Source of the DNA: Sphingosinicella sp. BN140058
GTDB taxonomy: Bacteria; Pseudomonadota; Alphaproteobacteria; Sphingomonadales; Sphingomonadaceae
Assembly: GCF_004135585.1 (NCBI RefSeq)
Contig: NZ_CP035502.1
Location: 124,001-188,000, forward strand
DNA length: 64,000 nucleotides
Reading direction: 5' to 3'
Both the position numbers and the translations under genes were made by a program. Below, piece by piece: positions 15,727 through 24,935 of the stretch; position 1 is the stretch's first letter; each line of letters begins with the position of its first letter. A model generated the notes under the pieces. The model ran no database searches. It was not told the DNA's origin and saw only the letters and a list, made by a program, of their open reading frames with translations.

Positions 15727-16446
15727 TTAGAATGCGACCTTGCCGCCTTGCTGCGCGGCGATCGCGGCTGCGCGCTTCTCCAGCTGCTGCTGCAGCTCCG
15801 TCGTGTAGCTCTTCGGCCGCGTGATGCTGATGGTCAGTTTTTGATCGTCTATCTGTGCGGTCATATGGGCCGAGCCGTAGTCGCAATCATGCTTCGTGGG
15901 CTTGCACCAGAAGACGGCATAATCTCGATCGTAGGTGTAAGGACCGTACTTAGCGACGAGGCTGGCCATGATGGCATCTTTGGTCTGACCGTTCCTATTA
16001 GTTGAGTACTTGAGAGACGAAAGCTTGGGGCCGGTTGGCTCAAGGCCAAACGTAAACACGAAGGTGCTTCCATTCTCCATCTGACCCATCGTGCCGGCGA
16101 GCTGAACCTTCGATGATCTGTTGACGGTGCGGTTGAGGCTCCTGTTTGCGATCCTCGTTGCTTCCACCTCGAACGAGCCCGTGGTTATCGGCGCGCCATA
16201 GCTGAACACGCCCCGCTTCTTGCTGACCCTCAGCACCTCCCTGGGCGCCATCCCCAACCTGTAGCCGAGAATGTCGAAGGAGGTGATGTCGCCGCGCGCT
16301 AGCGCGGACTGCTCGAGCGTTGTGTCGGAGGGATCAGCCTCAAGCAGGGACGCCGGAATCACGTCCGAGCTTTGAGCTGCCGTAGCCGGGGTAGTAGCGA
16401 TCGCGGCCAAGGCGATGGCTACGCGAAGAACAAGGGAAGGACGCAT
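15727..16446 (-). CDS. Exported protein, unrecognised
   Basis: 239 residues with a clear signal peptide (MRPSLVLRVAIALAAIATTP, cut near ATAAQ). The mature part contains a GYRLGMAPREVLRVSKK segment seen in periplasmic proteins that start with a 'G..LGM' strand-turn, and two paired Cys (FWCKPTKHDCDYG). C-terminal coiled-coil helix ELQQQLEKRAAAIAAQQ. Role unknown. GGAGTGAAATC precedes the ATG. Confidence 0.7.
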   Translation of the reverse strand: MRPSLVLRVAIALAAIATTPATAAQSSDVIPASLLEADPSDTTLEQSALARGDITSFDILGYRLGMAPREVLRVSKKRGVFSYGAPITTGSFEVEATRIANRSLNRTVNRSSKVQLAGTMGQMENGSTFVFTFGLEPTGPKLSSLKYSTNRNGQTKDAIMASLVAKYGPYTYDRDYAVFWCKPTKHDCDYGSAHMTAQIDDQKLTISITRPKSYTTELQQQLEKRAAAIAAQQGGKVAF

Positions 16447-16598
16447 GATTTCACTCCAATTTGAAACGCCACTCAGCAATGAGACGGGTTAAAAAACCGG
16501 AAGCATGCGAGGCGTTTGGATCGTTCTGTGTTGAAGCAGGAGACTTAGCGGGCCGAAGCTCCTGAATGGGAGGTCGGCGGTGCCGTGTGGATGGCGAG

Positions 16599-17240
16599 CT
16601 AAACTTGATCGGGCGAGGCGCCGCAGGCGGAGTTCGTAGTGAGGCTGGCGAGGAGCTTTGCCTCGTCGACCTCGACGTACTCACGGCCGGGCCCGACGTT
16701 CAGGCAGTCTGCAGGGATCGGACCGATCACATGCACAGGCTCGGCCGGCTGGTATCGGAACCATCCGGAACCGTCCGTGTCGTCGGACGCGTTGGAGACC
16801 ATGTGCCTGATGCCGTCTTCCGTGACGATCAGCGGGCCGAGCACTCGGTGATTATGTTCGCTCCGCATGGCGCCGACGATGGTGCCCACTGGAGCGCTGC
16901 AGATCGTGCTGAGAACGCGAAAGAGTTGGTCGCGGCGCGTCTCGCCGGTGCTGACCTCAACGCCGTCGATGTCCCGCCCGACGTCGCGATAGATGTTCTC
17001 CATGTCGGCATCGATCTGGACGAATCCCGGGACCGCGCCCACGCCTGTTGTCGCCAGGCTCGACGCGAGGGGCGTATCGTTCCAGACGGAGAAGGCGAGC
17101 TTGTCCGATATTCGCGTCGGATATGCATGTGCTCCTGGGTAGTGCGGGATGCTGTTCATCGCCTCCTCAACAGCGGCAAGGGCCTCCTCGACAGGGAGTT
17201 TCGTCGGAACGTTGGCGATGAAGTCGAACGAGGTAGACAT
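16599..17240 (-). CDS. Unrecognised protein
   Basis: 213 residues starting MSTSFDFIANVPTKLPVEEA. Cytoplasmic by sequence, mixed alpha/beta; no motif recognised. The start was set by a ribosome-binding site (GAAAGG) seven bases upstream. Confidence 0.65.
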   Translation of the reverse strand: MSTSFDFIANVPTKLPVEEALAAVEEAMNSIPHYPGAHAYPTRISDKLAFSVWNDTPLASSLATTGVGAVPGFVQIDADMENIYRDVGRDIDGVEVSTGETRRDQLFRVLSTICSAPVGTIVGAMRSEHNHRVLGPLIVTEDGIRHMVSNASDDTDGSGWFRYQPAEPVHVIGPIPADCLNVGPGREYVEVDEAKLLASLTTNSACGASPDQV

Positions 17241-17322
17241 CGATTGGCCTTTCAGGAGAGACCGGTTGGCGGGCGACGGGATCATCCTCCCTTCCTCATA
17301 GGCGAAGTGAGTCGCTTCGACG

Positions 17323-17940
17323 TCAGGAAGAAGCCGCCAGCGGATAGATTCGGTCCATGCGGTCAATCACCTGCTCGGAGAGATCGACGAGGCCCGGGGC
17401 GCCGTGGCAATCCAGGAAGCCGTCGAGCGTGGCGCGTTCCGGAAGCACCATCCACAGTTCCGTCTTCATCGAGTTTGCCGTGACGCTGTCCCTTGGGTCG
17501 GTAGATGCCACGAGCTCGATCGTATCGTCGAGATCGATCGCGGTGCGGCCGCTCTGAATCGCGACAGCCCCGAGCAGGACGAAGGCATTTCGAATGGCTG
17601 AGATCGCCTGCTGAGAGCGCCCGAAGCGGGCAGGATCATGCTCCTCGAGGGCGCCCCACAGGCGAGTTGATGCGATCTCAGGGAGGGCAGCCACGCCATC
17701 ATCGACGAACGCCGGCGGGGACACGGCGCCGGAGAGCGCAACGGTCCAGGAGCAGCCCCCGCCGCTCAGCGGCCGGATGACGCCGATGGGAAGGCTTGCG
17801 CCGGCCGAGCGTACAAGGCTCAATCGAAACGCGCCCGCGCCGTCTTCTTCGACAGATTGGAGGACGAGAGCGTCTCCGGAGGGGAGAGGGCGGGGACCGA
17901 CCTGGTACGAAGTCGACGAGTGACGGGCGGCTGCGTGCAT
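17323..17940 (-). CDS. Unrecognised protein
   Basis: 205 residues; strand-rich first half (GDALVLQSVEEDGAGAFRLSLVRS) and helical second half. AAAGG lies before the ATG. Function unknown. Confidence 0.6.
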   Translation of the reverse strand: MHAAARHSSTSYQVGPRPLPSGDALVLQSVEEDGAGAFRLSLVRSAGASLPIGVIRPLSGGGCSWTVALSGAVSPPAFVDDGVAALPEIASTRLWGALEEHDPARFGRSQQAISAIRNAFVLLGAVAIQSGRTAIDLDDTIELVASTDPRDSVTANSMKTELWMVLPERATLDGFLDCHGAPGLVDLSEQVIDRMDRIYPLAASS

Positions 17941-17970
17941 GCGTTGACCTTTCGAAAGGTGTTGAGGGGC

Positions 17971-18231
17971 TCAGGCGGTGGCCGCTACGGAGCCGAGGAC
18001 CTGCTTCATGGATTGGAGGGCGTTCCACGCCTCGATCGCCGCTCCGTCCGAAGCTTGGGCTGCAGGGTGGTCCGGGCCAAGCGTGGACCGGTCGCGAGCA
18101 GCGTATCGGCGCGCATCGCGGCATCGAGCGTAGAGCTGGGCAATCGCGACCCGGGCAACGCGAGATGCGGCCGCGTCATTGTGGATTCGGGTGGCGCCAT
18201 GACGAAGACGGGCGGCGAGAATGTTGTGCAT
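17971..18231 (-). CDS. Small helical protein, unrecognised
   Basis: 86 residues, Ala/Arg-rich (RVARVAIAQLYARCRDARRYAA), probably two or three helices. Start MHNILAAR follows AAGGAAAACAGC. It sits left of two stacked terminators. Confidence 0.6.
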   Translation of the reverse strand: MHNILAARLRHGATRIHNDAAASRVARVAIAQLYARCRDARRYAARDRSTLGPDHPAAQASDGAAIEAWNALQSMKQVLGSVAATA

Positions 18232-18328
18232 GCTGTTTTCCTTCATCGATTGCTCAGCGCAGCCGGTATCCAAATCGGGTCGGCTCAGGCTGTGCGGGAG
18301 CTTCGTGCTGCGGCACGGGCTGAGCATG

Positions 18329-18362
18329 CGAAGACCCGCCGGTGACGCCGACGGGTCTTCGA
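18329..18362 (-). terminator. Intrinsic terminator
   Basis: GAAGACCCG/CGGGTCTTC stem. Confidence 0.7.
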
Positions 18363-18374
18363 GTTGATCTGCTT

Positions 18375-18397
18375 CGGAAACCCCGCTGGCGGGGCTT
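18375..18397 (-). terminator. Intrinsic terminator
   Basis: GCCCCGC/GCGGGG stem followed by TTTCC on the minus strand. Confidence 0.6.
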
Positions 18398-18620
18398 GCG
18401 AAGGCGCCGGTTGAGCCGCCGGCGCACGGCACGATTACGCGTCTCAGCTATGCAGCGAGCGATGCTTACTTCATCAGGGCCTCCTTTGTTGCCCGGCAGC
18501 GGATGGCGCGCTCTTGAGAAGCCGTAGCCCACCCCGGCATCGTGTCGTGGGTGTCAGCGCGGCAGAGCCGCTGGCGGGTGTGCAGGCCGGGGAGGCGCGC
18601 AGCCAGGCCCCGGCAGGGTG

Positions 18621-19001
18621 TCAGTTGTAGAAGACGCCGCGGGCCCGCTCGTATGCCTCGAAGCCCATGTCATCGAGGGTCGGAAGCTCTGCATGGCGCA
18701 GCCAGGCATTCTCGGAGGCCAATTCGGCGTCGGACTCGGACCGCTGATCGGCGTACATCGCCTCCATGCCGGCGCGAACGGTTGCGAGGGCTTCCTGGAA
18801 CGTCATCCCCTCGCGCAGGCGATGCTGGATGTAACCCGGACGCTCATCGAACTCGGGGGCCTCGTCGACAGAGGAGAAGATCCAGCCGAACTCACCGAAA
18901 GCGAGATGCCCGAAAGGGACTTGCATCGCTTCTTCGAAGAGGTCCCAGCCAGCATCATTGCGGCGGGCAATCATCGGGATGTGTGCGATCTGACGGCCCA
19001 T
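18621..19001 (-). CDS. Unrecognised protein
   Basis: 126 residues, acidic, with many aromatic residues (MARRND..GWDLFEEAMQVPFGHL). No family. Start MGRQIAH follows GGAGTGAGGAAA. Confidence 0.65.
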   Translation of the reverse strand: MGRQIAHIPMIARRNDAGWDLFEEAMQVPFGHLAFGEFGWIFSSVDEAPEFDERPGYIQHRLREGMTFQEALATVRAGMEAMYADQRSESDAELASENAWLRHAELPTLDDMGFEAYERARGVFYN

Positions 19002-19103
19002 TTTCCTCACTCCTTCCAGCCTCAGACTGGGGAACCAACCGAAGGATAAGGCCCGATGCGGAGCATTCGGGGTGCCTGCCTCTGGCGAAGCGAGCATGCC
19101 GAC

Positions 19104-19241
19104 CTAGTGTTTCTCGACGATCGGCTCGGCGCCGGCGGCAAGAAGCCGGTTGATGGTGTGGGTGAGCCGATTAACGGGATCGTCCAACCCGCGCGCGGCT
19201 CGCCGCGCTTTGAGTGCGGCAATGGCCTCATCTTTGTTCAT
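19104..19241 (-). CDS. Small basic protein coupled to its upstream gene
   Basis: 45 residues (MNKDEAIAALKARRAARGL..), helical and basic. Its ATG overlaps the stop of the upstream gene (ATGA), and GGAGACACC precedes it, so translational coupling is likely. No family known to me. Confidence 0.65.
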   Translation of the reverse strand: MNKDEAIAALKARRAARGLDDPVNRLTHTINRLLAAGAEPIVEKH

Positions 19242-19531
19242 GTTGGTGTCTCCAGATCAGGCGCGGCGGGAAGGATGCGCGCTCGAATGTCGGCGATAGC
19301 GGCGGCTTCGATAGCCGGGTCGCGGAGCGGAATGCTTCGCCGGTCGAGTTCTGCGGATAGCCGATGTTCGGCTTCGCTACGCTGCTCGCGTTCGCTCTCA
19401 GTAAGCAGGTGACGATCAGCCCAGAAGCGATCCATTGCATTGAAAAGATCGCCAACCGGGCGGGAGCTGACTTCGTCGGCGATCCGATACGCCACCTGAA
19501 GGCTTAGTTGGCGATCGATCCAAGTCGACAT
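19238..19531 (-). CDS. Unrecognised helical protein
   Basis: 97 residues with a charged coiled-coil centre (TESEREQRSEAEHRLSAELD). Start MSTWID follows GGAAAGGAACGAAAA. It leads a two-gene unit with the 45-residue protein. Confidence 0.65.
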   Translation of the reverse strand: MSTWIDRQLSLQVAYRIADEVSSRPVGDLFNAMDRFWADRHLLTESEREQRSEAEHRLSAELDRRSIPLRDPAIEAAAIADIRARILPAAPDLETPT

Positions 19532-19550
19532 TTTCGTTCCTTTCCGAGGC

Positions 19551-20090
19551 TCAGCGCTTGGACCTCGCCGTATCCTGCCAGGCAAGGACGGGCTGAAGAG
19601 GCTGAACCCGCCACTCGACAAAGATCTCGAGAGTCTTGTTTGGTCCGATACCCCAGAGGCGGGCGAGCTCAACGAGCGCAGCTTGGCCCGAGACGGTCAC
19701 GCCGTCCGGAGAGGCGTTCATCTGAATAATCAGGTGCTCGAACCTGTCGAGCAACGTATCGGGGAACCGTTTGAAACGGTAGGCGAGATCACGCGCCGAT
19801 CGCTGCCAGCCGAGGGGAGTGGTTGCGGCCGCATCTCTCAGACTGCCCCGGAGCTCACTCGTCTCCGGTTCATCGGGGGTGAACTTCTGGTGCACTTCAT
19901 AGGTGTCGGCATCGAGCCGGCCGTTGAGCTGCAGAAGCTTTGCGCAAAGCACCCGATACGCGAGTTGGGCATCGATCGCGTAGGGTACGTCTCGGTCGAT
20001 TTCTTCGCCGCCCAAGATTTGGAGCAAAAACCCCAAGGCCATGAAGAACAGGAATGCGTAGCCGAGAACCGTGGTGAGGGTGTCGAACAT
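19551..20090 (-). CDS. Membrane-anchored unrecognised protein
   Basis: 179 residues. One N-terminal hydrophobic segment (VLGYAFLFFMALGFLLQIL) and a soluble remainder in which RLDADTYEVHQKF is followed by an alpha-helical C-terminus, somewhat like the helical bundles of TerB-type domains. This resemblance is loose. Likely inner-membrane anchored. Confidence 0.6.
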   Translation of the reverse strand: MFDTLTTVLGYAFLFFMALGFLLQILGGEEIDRDVPYAIDAQLAYRVLCAKLLQLNGRLDADTYEVHQKFTPDEPETSELRGSLRDAAATTPLGWQRSARDLAYRFKRFPDTLLDRFEHLIIQMNASPDGVTVSGQAALVELARLWGIGPNKTLEIFVEWRVQPLQPVLAWQDTARSKR

Positions 20091-20117
20091 CGAGAAGATC
20101 CCGGTTGCTGTTTGCTG

Positions 20118-20360
20118 TTAGCGCGCCATTTCTTTGCGGAGTGCGGCCTCGGCCAACCGCAGATCGATCTTGTGCGTGATCCCCGGAAAGCGCCTCTGCA
20201 TGATCTCGCAGCCGCGAACGGCGAATGATGCTCGACGCAGCAATCGGTCGTGCTCACGACCAGCCGGGGCGACGGCGGTAGCAGCTATCAGGCGCTTCGC
20301 GCGGGCAACCTTTCGCCGATAGCTGAACGGAACGATGAGGTAGGCAAGGATCTGGCGCAT
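20118..20360 (-). CDS. Small basic protein, possibly membrane-associated
   Basis: 80 residues; N-terminal MRQILAYLIVPFSYRRKVARAK is a short hydrophobic segment followed by a positive charge cluster, then helices. GGAGCTACCG precedes the ATG and decides the start. Confidence 0.6.
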   Translation of the reverse strand: MRQILAYLIVPFSYRRKVARAKRLIAATAVAPAGREHDRLLRRASFAVRGCEIMQRRFPGITHKIDLRLAEAALRKEMAR

Positions 20361-20433
20361 CGGTAGCTCCGGCGGCTTCATGCCGCTTCATCGTATTTAT
20401 AGGCGCGAAGGCGACCCGGGTTGGCGCCCGCTG

Positions 20434-20814
20434 TCAGGCCGCCAGCGGCAGCACGGCGTTGAGGAGGGTCAAGCTCCCCGTCTTCCTGTCCCATTCCCAA
20501 TCGCAGCCCGCTTCGAGAATATCTGAGAGCGAGCCGCGCCAGGCCGTGTTGACCGGGAGATCCGGCCGCGGAACCCCGCTGTCGCGATCGACGGCCGGGC
20601 GCAGACGGAACTCGTCGTTCTCCGCGTCATAGACGCCGAAGATGCAGCCGATCAGATCCGGATTAGCGGGAGTAATAACCTCGAACTCGGTGGAGGACGG
20701 ACCGAGCTCGCGGTCGGTCCATTGGCATGCGAGCCGGATCCCGCTCTCTCCAGACAGGATGAAGAATGGGGATGCGAGGAGGACGTCAAGCGGGATGATG
20801 CGCGGATCGAGCAT
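20434..20814 (-). CDS. Unrecognised protein
   Basis: 126 residues. Strand-rich (LASPFFILSGESGIRLACQW) with a closing SDILEAGCDWEWDRKTG block. Start MLDPRII follows GGAGAAAGAAA. Confidence 0.65.
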   Translation of the reverse strand: MLDPRIIPLDVLLASPFFILSGESGIRLACQWTDRELGPSSTEFEVITPANPDLIGCIFGVYDAENDEFRLRPAVDRDSGVPRPDLPVNTAWRGSLSDILEAGCDWEWDRKTGSLTLLNAVLPLAA

Positions 20815-20921
20815 TTTCTTTCTCCATTCAGGTCTCAAGCGAGCAGCAAGAACCTCGCGCCTCGGCCGGCGGAGCCGCTCCGCAAAGCCCGCAATAGCGG
20901 CACAAGGCGTGCTTCCGGTGA

Positions 20922-21530
20922 TCAGAGGTTGTCGACGACAGCGTGCATGTCGAGCACGAGCCGGAAGTGCTTGAGGTCTGGCTTGGCCATGCTACGCGGC
21001 TGGAGCGCCGGGCGGCCCATGCTGGAGAGGAGCATGTTCAGTCGCGGCAGATCGTCGATGAGGATGCGCTCAATCTCGGATTCGTGTGCGTCGGCTCGCG
21101 AGCGTTTTCCCAATGCTTTGAACCGCGCGTCAACGCTCTCCACCAGCATCGCGGCTTCAGCTCTGAGGCCTTCGTCGACGCTAGGCGGCTTTGGACTGGC
21201 CGCGAGTAGATCATGTAGGTCGTCGAGGGAACTCCCCACCACTATCCCGACCTTGTCAGCCTCAGGATCGATGACCGGCTCGAGAGATGCGATCCGTTCC
21301 ACAAGGTCTTGTACTGTTCGGATCATCGTCGGGCGGGGGATGGCCCTGTCCAGGCCCATGATGACGTCCGGCAAGACCCTCAGGGTATCGGTGATGATCG
21401 ACCGGTACCGGTGGTCAGCGTAGGGCAGCACTCTGCTGAGGCGGCGACGGAGCATCCAGCCGCGCTTTGACAGGGTGTCGATAGGGTTCTCCGTCCCGAC
21501 CTGGTCGAGCGCGGCGGCAGCTGAGGCCAT
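20922..21530 (-). CDS. Unrecognised helical protein
   Basis: 202 residues, predominantly helical and acidic/basic mixed. It contains ESEIERILIDDLPRLNMLLSS and similar heptad-like runs, so a coiled-coil or bundle is likely. Start MASAAAALD follows CGGAGGAAGAAA. No function assigned. Confidence 0.65.
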   Translation of the reverse strand: MASAAAALDQVGTENPIDTLSKRGWMLRRRLSRVLPYADHRYRSIITDTLRVLPDVIMGLDRAIPRPTMIRTVQDLVERIASLEPVIDPEADKVGIVVGSSLDDLHDLLAASPKPPSVDEGLRAEAAMLVESVDARFKALGKRSRADAHESEIERILIDDLPRLNMLLSSMGRPALQPRSMAKPDLKHFRLVLDMHAVVDNL

Positions 21531-21602
21531 TTTCTTCCTCCGGATGATTTCGCCGGAGGGCTTCAACTATGCTGGAAGTGCCGCCCCAGGGCGGCACCCA
21601 GT

Positions 21603-21971
21603 TCAGTCGACGACTTCGATGAAGACGTCGGTCTCGCCGTGCTCGTGCGGGTCGCCAAGCGTGCCGACGGTGAGCCACGATCCAGCGAACTGACCGGAGC
21701 TCTGGTAATCGCCCACCGTCGCGTACTGGGCCGTGCGGACGTCGCGGCACGCGCCACATCGGTCGAGGACCTGCTCTGGCTTGTCCGCCTCGTAATAGAC
21801 GCCGCCGTAGCGATCGATCTTCGATATCGTGCCCGTGCCCGCTTTCGTGTTGATGTAGTAGGACGGCAGCACGTAGCGGATCCGACATCCAGGGGTGAAG
21901 GGGCGGCCTTTCCGATCGAGGACCGGGTACCGGCTTTCGTTGAACGGGGTGTTGATCTGCGAGCTGTCCAC
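21603..21971 (-). CDS. Unrecognised protein
   Basis: 122 residues (GTG start MDSSQINTPFNESRYPV). Contains CGACRDV, one metal-ligand-like Cys pair, plus strands. GGAGAACCGC sits just before the GTG. Confidence 0.6.
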   Translation of the reverse strand: MDSSQINTPFNESRYPVLDRKGRPFTPGCRIRYVLPSYYINTKAGTGTISKIDRYGGVYYEADKPEQVLDRCGACRDVRTAQYATVGDYQSSGQFAGSWLTVGTLGDPHEHGETDVFIEVVD

Positions 21972-21993
21972 GCGGTTCTCCGATCGAGGAAGG

Positions 21994-22440
21994 TCAGGCC
22001 GCGGTCGCGGAGATGTGTGCAGAGACGCGCCATGGCGTATCGCCGGCGGGCATCGGCACGAACGAGAGGACCTCGTACAAGCCGTCCGTGTCGAAATCGG
22101 CCGTGTTGAAGGGCGTCCCAACGCCGGGCAACCACCAGGACTCCCCATCGTAGAGCGCGACGGTATGCGAGAGACGGTCCTGGGTCACGACGTAGTGGCC
22201 AATCTCCAGCGGCAAGACGTCGATTGCCCCGTTCGGCCGGTCGTCGCTCGACATGCGGTAGTCGAGGATAATGAAGCCCGCTGGCCGGATTTCGTCGCGC
22301 GCGATCCCCTTCAGCGTTTGAGTCGTGAGAAGCGGACCCGACAGGAAGATCCGATATCTGCTGCCACAGATCACGTCGACGTCGGGCGACCGGCCGGCGG
22401 CGGTGAGGGTATCGCGCAGCTTACGAAGGGGATTGTCCAT
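21994..22440 (-). CDS. Unrecognised protein
   Basis: 148 residues with alternating strands and turns (LPLEIGHYVVTQDRL..VALYDGESWWLPG), suggestive of a small beta domain. No family. Its stop is 22 bases before the next gene's start, so co-transcription is likely. Confidence 0.65.
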   Translation of the reverse strand: MDNPLRKLRDTLTAAGRSPDVDVICGSRYRIFLSGPLLTTQTLKGIARDEIRPAGFIILDYRMSSDDRPNGAIDVLPLEIGHYVVTQDRLSHTVALYDGESWWLPGVGTPFNTADFDTDGLYEVLSFVPMPAGDTPWRVSAHISATAA

Positions 22441-22524
22441 CTTTTCCTCGGGTAGGTTTCTAGCTGCGTAGCGCGGTGCGCCGGGGCGACGCTTAGGTCA
22501 GCGGCTTGAAGTCGTCGCGCGCCT

Positions 22525-22743
22525 TCAGGCGAAGCCGAGGACTTCCTCGGCCTCTCGGATGATCCGCATGGTCAGTGCCCCGTCTTCAGCCGAGACGGGG
22601 CCCATCCCGAGCGTCGATGGGAAGAGGGGCTGGAACTTGTCGGTGTTCAGGAGAGTGCATTGAACCTCCTGCCAATCGTCTCCACGCTCGAGGTCTTCCT
22701 TAGCTCGCTGGACGGCCTGCTGTCGGAGTTGGTCGTTTGTCAC
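22525..22743 (-). CDS. Small acidic protein
   Basis: 72 residues starting MTNDQLRQQAVQRAKEDLERG. Helical N-terminus. Its ATG overlaps the stop of the membrane-protein gene upstream (ATGA), indicating translational coupling. Confidence 0.65.
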   Translation of the reverse strand: MTNDQLRQQAVQRAKEDLERGDDWQEVQCTLLNTDKFQPLFPSTLGMGPVSAEDGALTMRIIREAEEVLGFA

Positions 22744-22985
22744 GGAAGATCCTTTCGCTGATGAGCCGAAGCGGAGAGCGCGCTTACCGTCAGGCTCAGT
22801 GGGTAGGCGAGCGCCACAGCGCCGATCGCGCCAAGATAGACCGCCGCGGACAACAGGGTGTCGCGCTGCGCGACGTCGGCTGCGGCAGACGCTGAGAAGA
22901 AGCGCACGCTGAGAAGCGAGCTGACGAAAGCGACAGCCAGTGTCGTGAGGAGGAGCGGGAAGCTCAGGCGGCGACCGGTGTTCAT
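22740..22985 (-). CDS. Small membrane protein
   Basis: 81 residues with two hydrophobic segments (LLLTTLAVAFVSSLLSV and AVYLGAIGAVALAYPLSL). Small inner-membrane protein of unknown role, coupled to the 72-residue protein. AAAAGGATGAAATC precedes the ATG, again the shared leader motif. Confidence 0.65.
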   Translation of the reverse strand: MNTGRRLSFPLLLTTLAVAFVSSLLSVRFFSASAAADVAQRDTLLSAAVYLGAIGAVALAYPLSLTVSALSASAHQRKDLP

Positions 22986-23028
22986 GATTTCATCCTTTTG
23001 GATAGTGGCGTGGACCACCCCGAAGTCA

Positions 23029-24396
23029 TCAGTCCGCGGCGCCGGCGCCGTGGCCGTCGGCAGCGGCGAGCGCCTCGACCTCCTCCCAGCTCAAAATGCA
23101 GCCAGAGGGATCACCCTTGTCCCAAGTGGATGGGTCGGCGACAAGGACGTGCGGCATTGTTCGGAAAGCCACTCCGACGGTTGCCGGCGCGTTGCCGATG
23201 GTCGGCTTGCCGGCAACACCGGCAAAGGCGCAGGGATGGCCGCCGCCGATCGGCGACGCAGGCGGACCGCCTTCGAGAAGAACCGGGCCGGCGGCGGTCT
23301 CGAGGAAATCGAGCGTGCACGAGACGCTTTCTCGACCGAACACGACATTGATCTTGTGGTTGAGTTCCTCTTTGGCGAGGACCCAAGGCGCGCTGCGCAC
23401 GAGCTCGATGTCGGGGTAGCGCGGGAAAGCGCGTTGCCGGAGCGCCTCGTCGACGATGCGCTGGGCAAGTGCGCGAACGGCGAGCGCGGTGCGCGCGGTC
23501 TCTGGGGAGGCTGCGTCGGTCCACCCGTAATAGGACGAGACGCCGATGACCTCGCCGTTCTCAACGAAGGCGCGCCATTCAGCAGGCCAAATGCCCTTGC
23601 CGGCGAAGGGCGATCCCTCGCGGTGAGGGTCTGGCGCCTCGATGTAGCGTGAAGCTTCAATCCACGGACGAGCAAGAAAGGCGAGGAAGCCGGGGCCCTG
23701 TGCAGCTGCCTGGATCGTCCGCATGTCGCGGCAATTCACCTGGCGACGATTCCCGACGCGGACCCACCCGGGACCGACCTCAAGGGTCGGGCCAAAGCGG
23801 ACTTCGGGCGTCCGGTCGCCGATCGCACCAAGGCCAGCGAGGGACTTGAGCTCGCCGCCTCCGCAACGATTGCTTCGAACCATCCAGCCCTCCGGAACGT
23901 CGTCCATGGCTGCGAAGAGACGTTCGTGGATCGCCTCGCCGTTTAACGGCGCGGCCGCGGCGGGCGCCGCGTCGGGGAAGGCTTCGGCGATAGCTGTTGC
24001 GCTGGCGCGGAGGCGGCGGGTCGCCGGGGTGCTCGGCGGCGGCGCTATGGTTCCAGAGACGAGGCCAATCTCGTCTTCTTCCAGGCGCAGGATCTCCCGT
24101 GTCGGGATGTACGAGACCCCGGCGCGTTCGGCCAGCGCTAGCCAGTGACGAAGGTCGCAAGCGTCGAAAGCTCCTCCTTCGCCGGCCGCGACGACATCCG
24201 GATCGACCCACGAGCCGGTCTCGGCTTCATGAAGGGCCGAGATCTCTGCCATCCCCTTGATCGCCTGGACGAGCTCGGCGGGCTTCCGGGCGAGGTTCCC
24301 AGCGCCGATGAAGAGGCGCCGAACGGACTGGACAAGTTCGCGCGCATCGCCTTGGGCGTGAAGGCCGATCGCAAGCTGCTGCAGCTTCTGGAGCAT
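23029..24396 (-). CDS. ATP-grasp-like protein
   Basis: 455 residues. The C-terminal half has a pattern recalling ATP-grasp ligases of the R2K group: FLARPWIEASRYIEA, then PAEWRAFVENGEVIGVSSYYGW, then DIELVRSAPW, SCTLDFLETAAGPVLLEGGP and a GGGHPCAF block, including acidic metal ligands in CTLDFLE. Ligases of this kind join a carboxylate to an amine or thiol using ATP. The N-terminal ~150 residues contain an unrelated helical part. Family is assigned from sequence pattern only; substrate unknown. Confidence 0.5.
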   Translation of the reverse strand: MLQKLQQLAIGLHAQGDARELVQSVRRLFIGAGNLARKPAELVQAIKGMAEISALHEAETGSWVDPDVVAAGEGGAFDACDLRHWLALAERAGVSYIPTREILRLEEDEIGLVSGTIAPPPSTPATRRLRASATAIAEAFPDAAPAAAAPLNGEAIHERLFAAMDDVPEGWMVRSNRCGGGELKSLAGLGAIGDRTPEVRFGPTLEVGPGWVRVGNRRQVNCRDMRTIQAAAQGPGFLAFLARPWIEASRYIEAPDPHREGSPFAGKGIWPAEWRAFVENGEVIGVSSYYGWTDAASPETARTALAVRALAQRIVDEALRQRAFPRYPDIELVRSAPWVLAKEELNHKINVVFGRESVSCTLDFLETAAGPVLLEGGPPASPIGGGHPCAFAGVAGKPTIGNAPATVGVAFRTMPHVLVADPSTWDKGDPSGCILSWEEVEALAAADGHGAGAAD

Positions 24397-24473
24397 CTGG
24401 TTCCTCTTGTCCCGCTCGCGGGGTGAATAAGGGAGTGATTGTCTCTTAGGACGGAGGGAGAGAGGATGCGCGA

Positions 24474-24776
24474 TCAGCGGCCTACCAGGAAGAATTCCAG
24501 GAAGCGTTGGTCCGCTGGAACTTCCTCCGGGATACCGCCGATGGGAGCGCCGTCAGCGAAGCACATCTTCCCGACAGATCCGATTTGGTCGCGGGCGAAG
24601 CGCAGCACTTCGCCTGCGATGTTCCACGGCAGAGGCACGTACACGGCCTCGATCGGGTTGGCCTCATCGAATGTGACGCGACCCTCGACGATACGGACCG
24701 GAGCCGCCGTGACGCGGACGGCTTCCGAGCCAGGGGCATAGGGAACTGCGTCGATCATCTTGGCGCGGACGGTCAT
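24474..24776 (-). CDS. Unrecognised small protein
   Basis: 100 residues, beta-rich with an EEVPADQRFLEFFLVGR end. Start MTVRAKM follows GGAGAGGAAATC. It is divergent from the first pilin-like gene, so both promoters lie in the 160-base gap. Confidence 0.65.
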   Translation of the reverse strand: MTVRAKMIDAVPYAPGSEAVRVTAAPVRIVEGRVTFDEANPIEAVYVPLPWNIAGEVLRFARDQIGSVGKMCFADGAPIGGIPEEVPADQRFLEFFLVGR

Positions 24777-24852
24777 GATTTCCTCTCCGTTTGTGGATCG
24801 ATGATCCATACTCAAATCAGGGGTTCCGCTGCGCGGCTGGGTCTTTTGTGCA

Positions 24853-24869
24853 AAAGATCCAGATGACAC
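24853..24869. promoter_or_regulatory. AAAAGATCCAGATGACA element
   Basis: A 17-base sequence present here and again before the third pilin-like gene (28948), in the same direction and at a similar distance (about 65 bases) from the GTG. Probably a shared promoter or operator element of the pilin-like genes. Confidence 0.5.
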
Positions 24870-24935
24870 CCCGTGCGCCACGGGCTAGAATTGCGCTCAG
24901 CGCCGCGCTCGTCGCGCTCATCGATGGATTTTTGC

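Larger units (their letters stand above)
18232..18620 (-). other. Gene-free stretch with two terminators
   Basis: Contains two successive minus-strand intrinsic terminators but no convincing gene between or after them. A ribosome-binding-site-like AAAGGAGG leads only into a two-codon frame (ATG AAG TAA). Confidence 0.5.
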
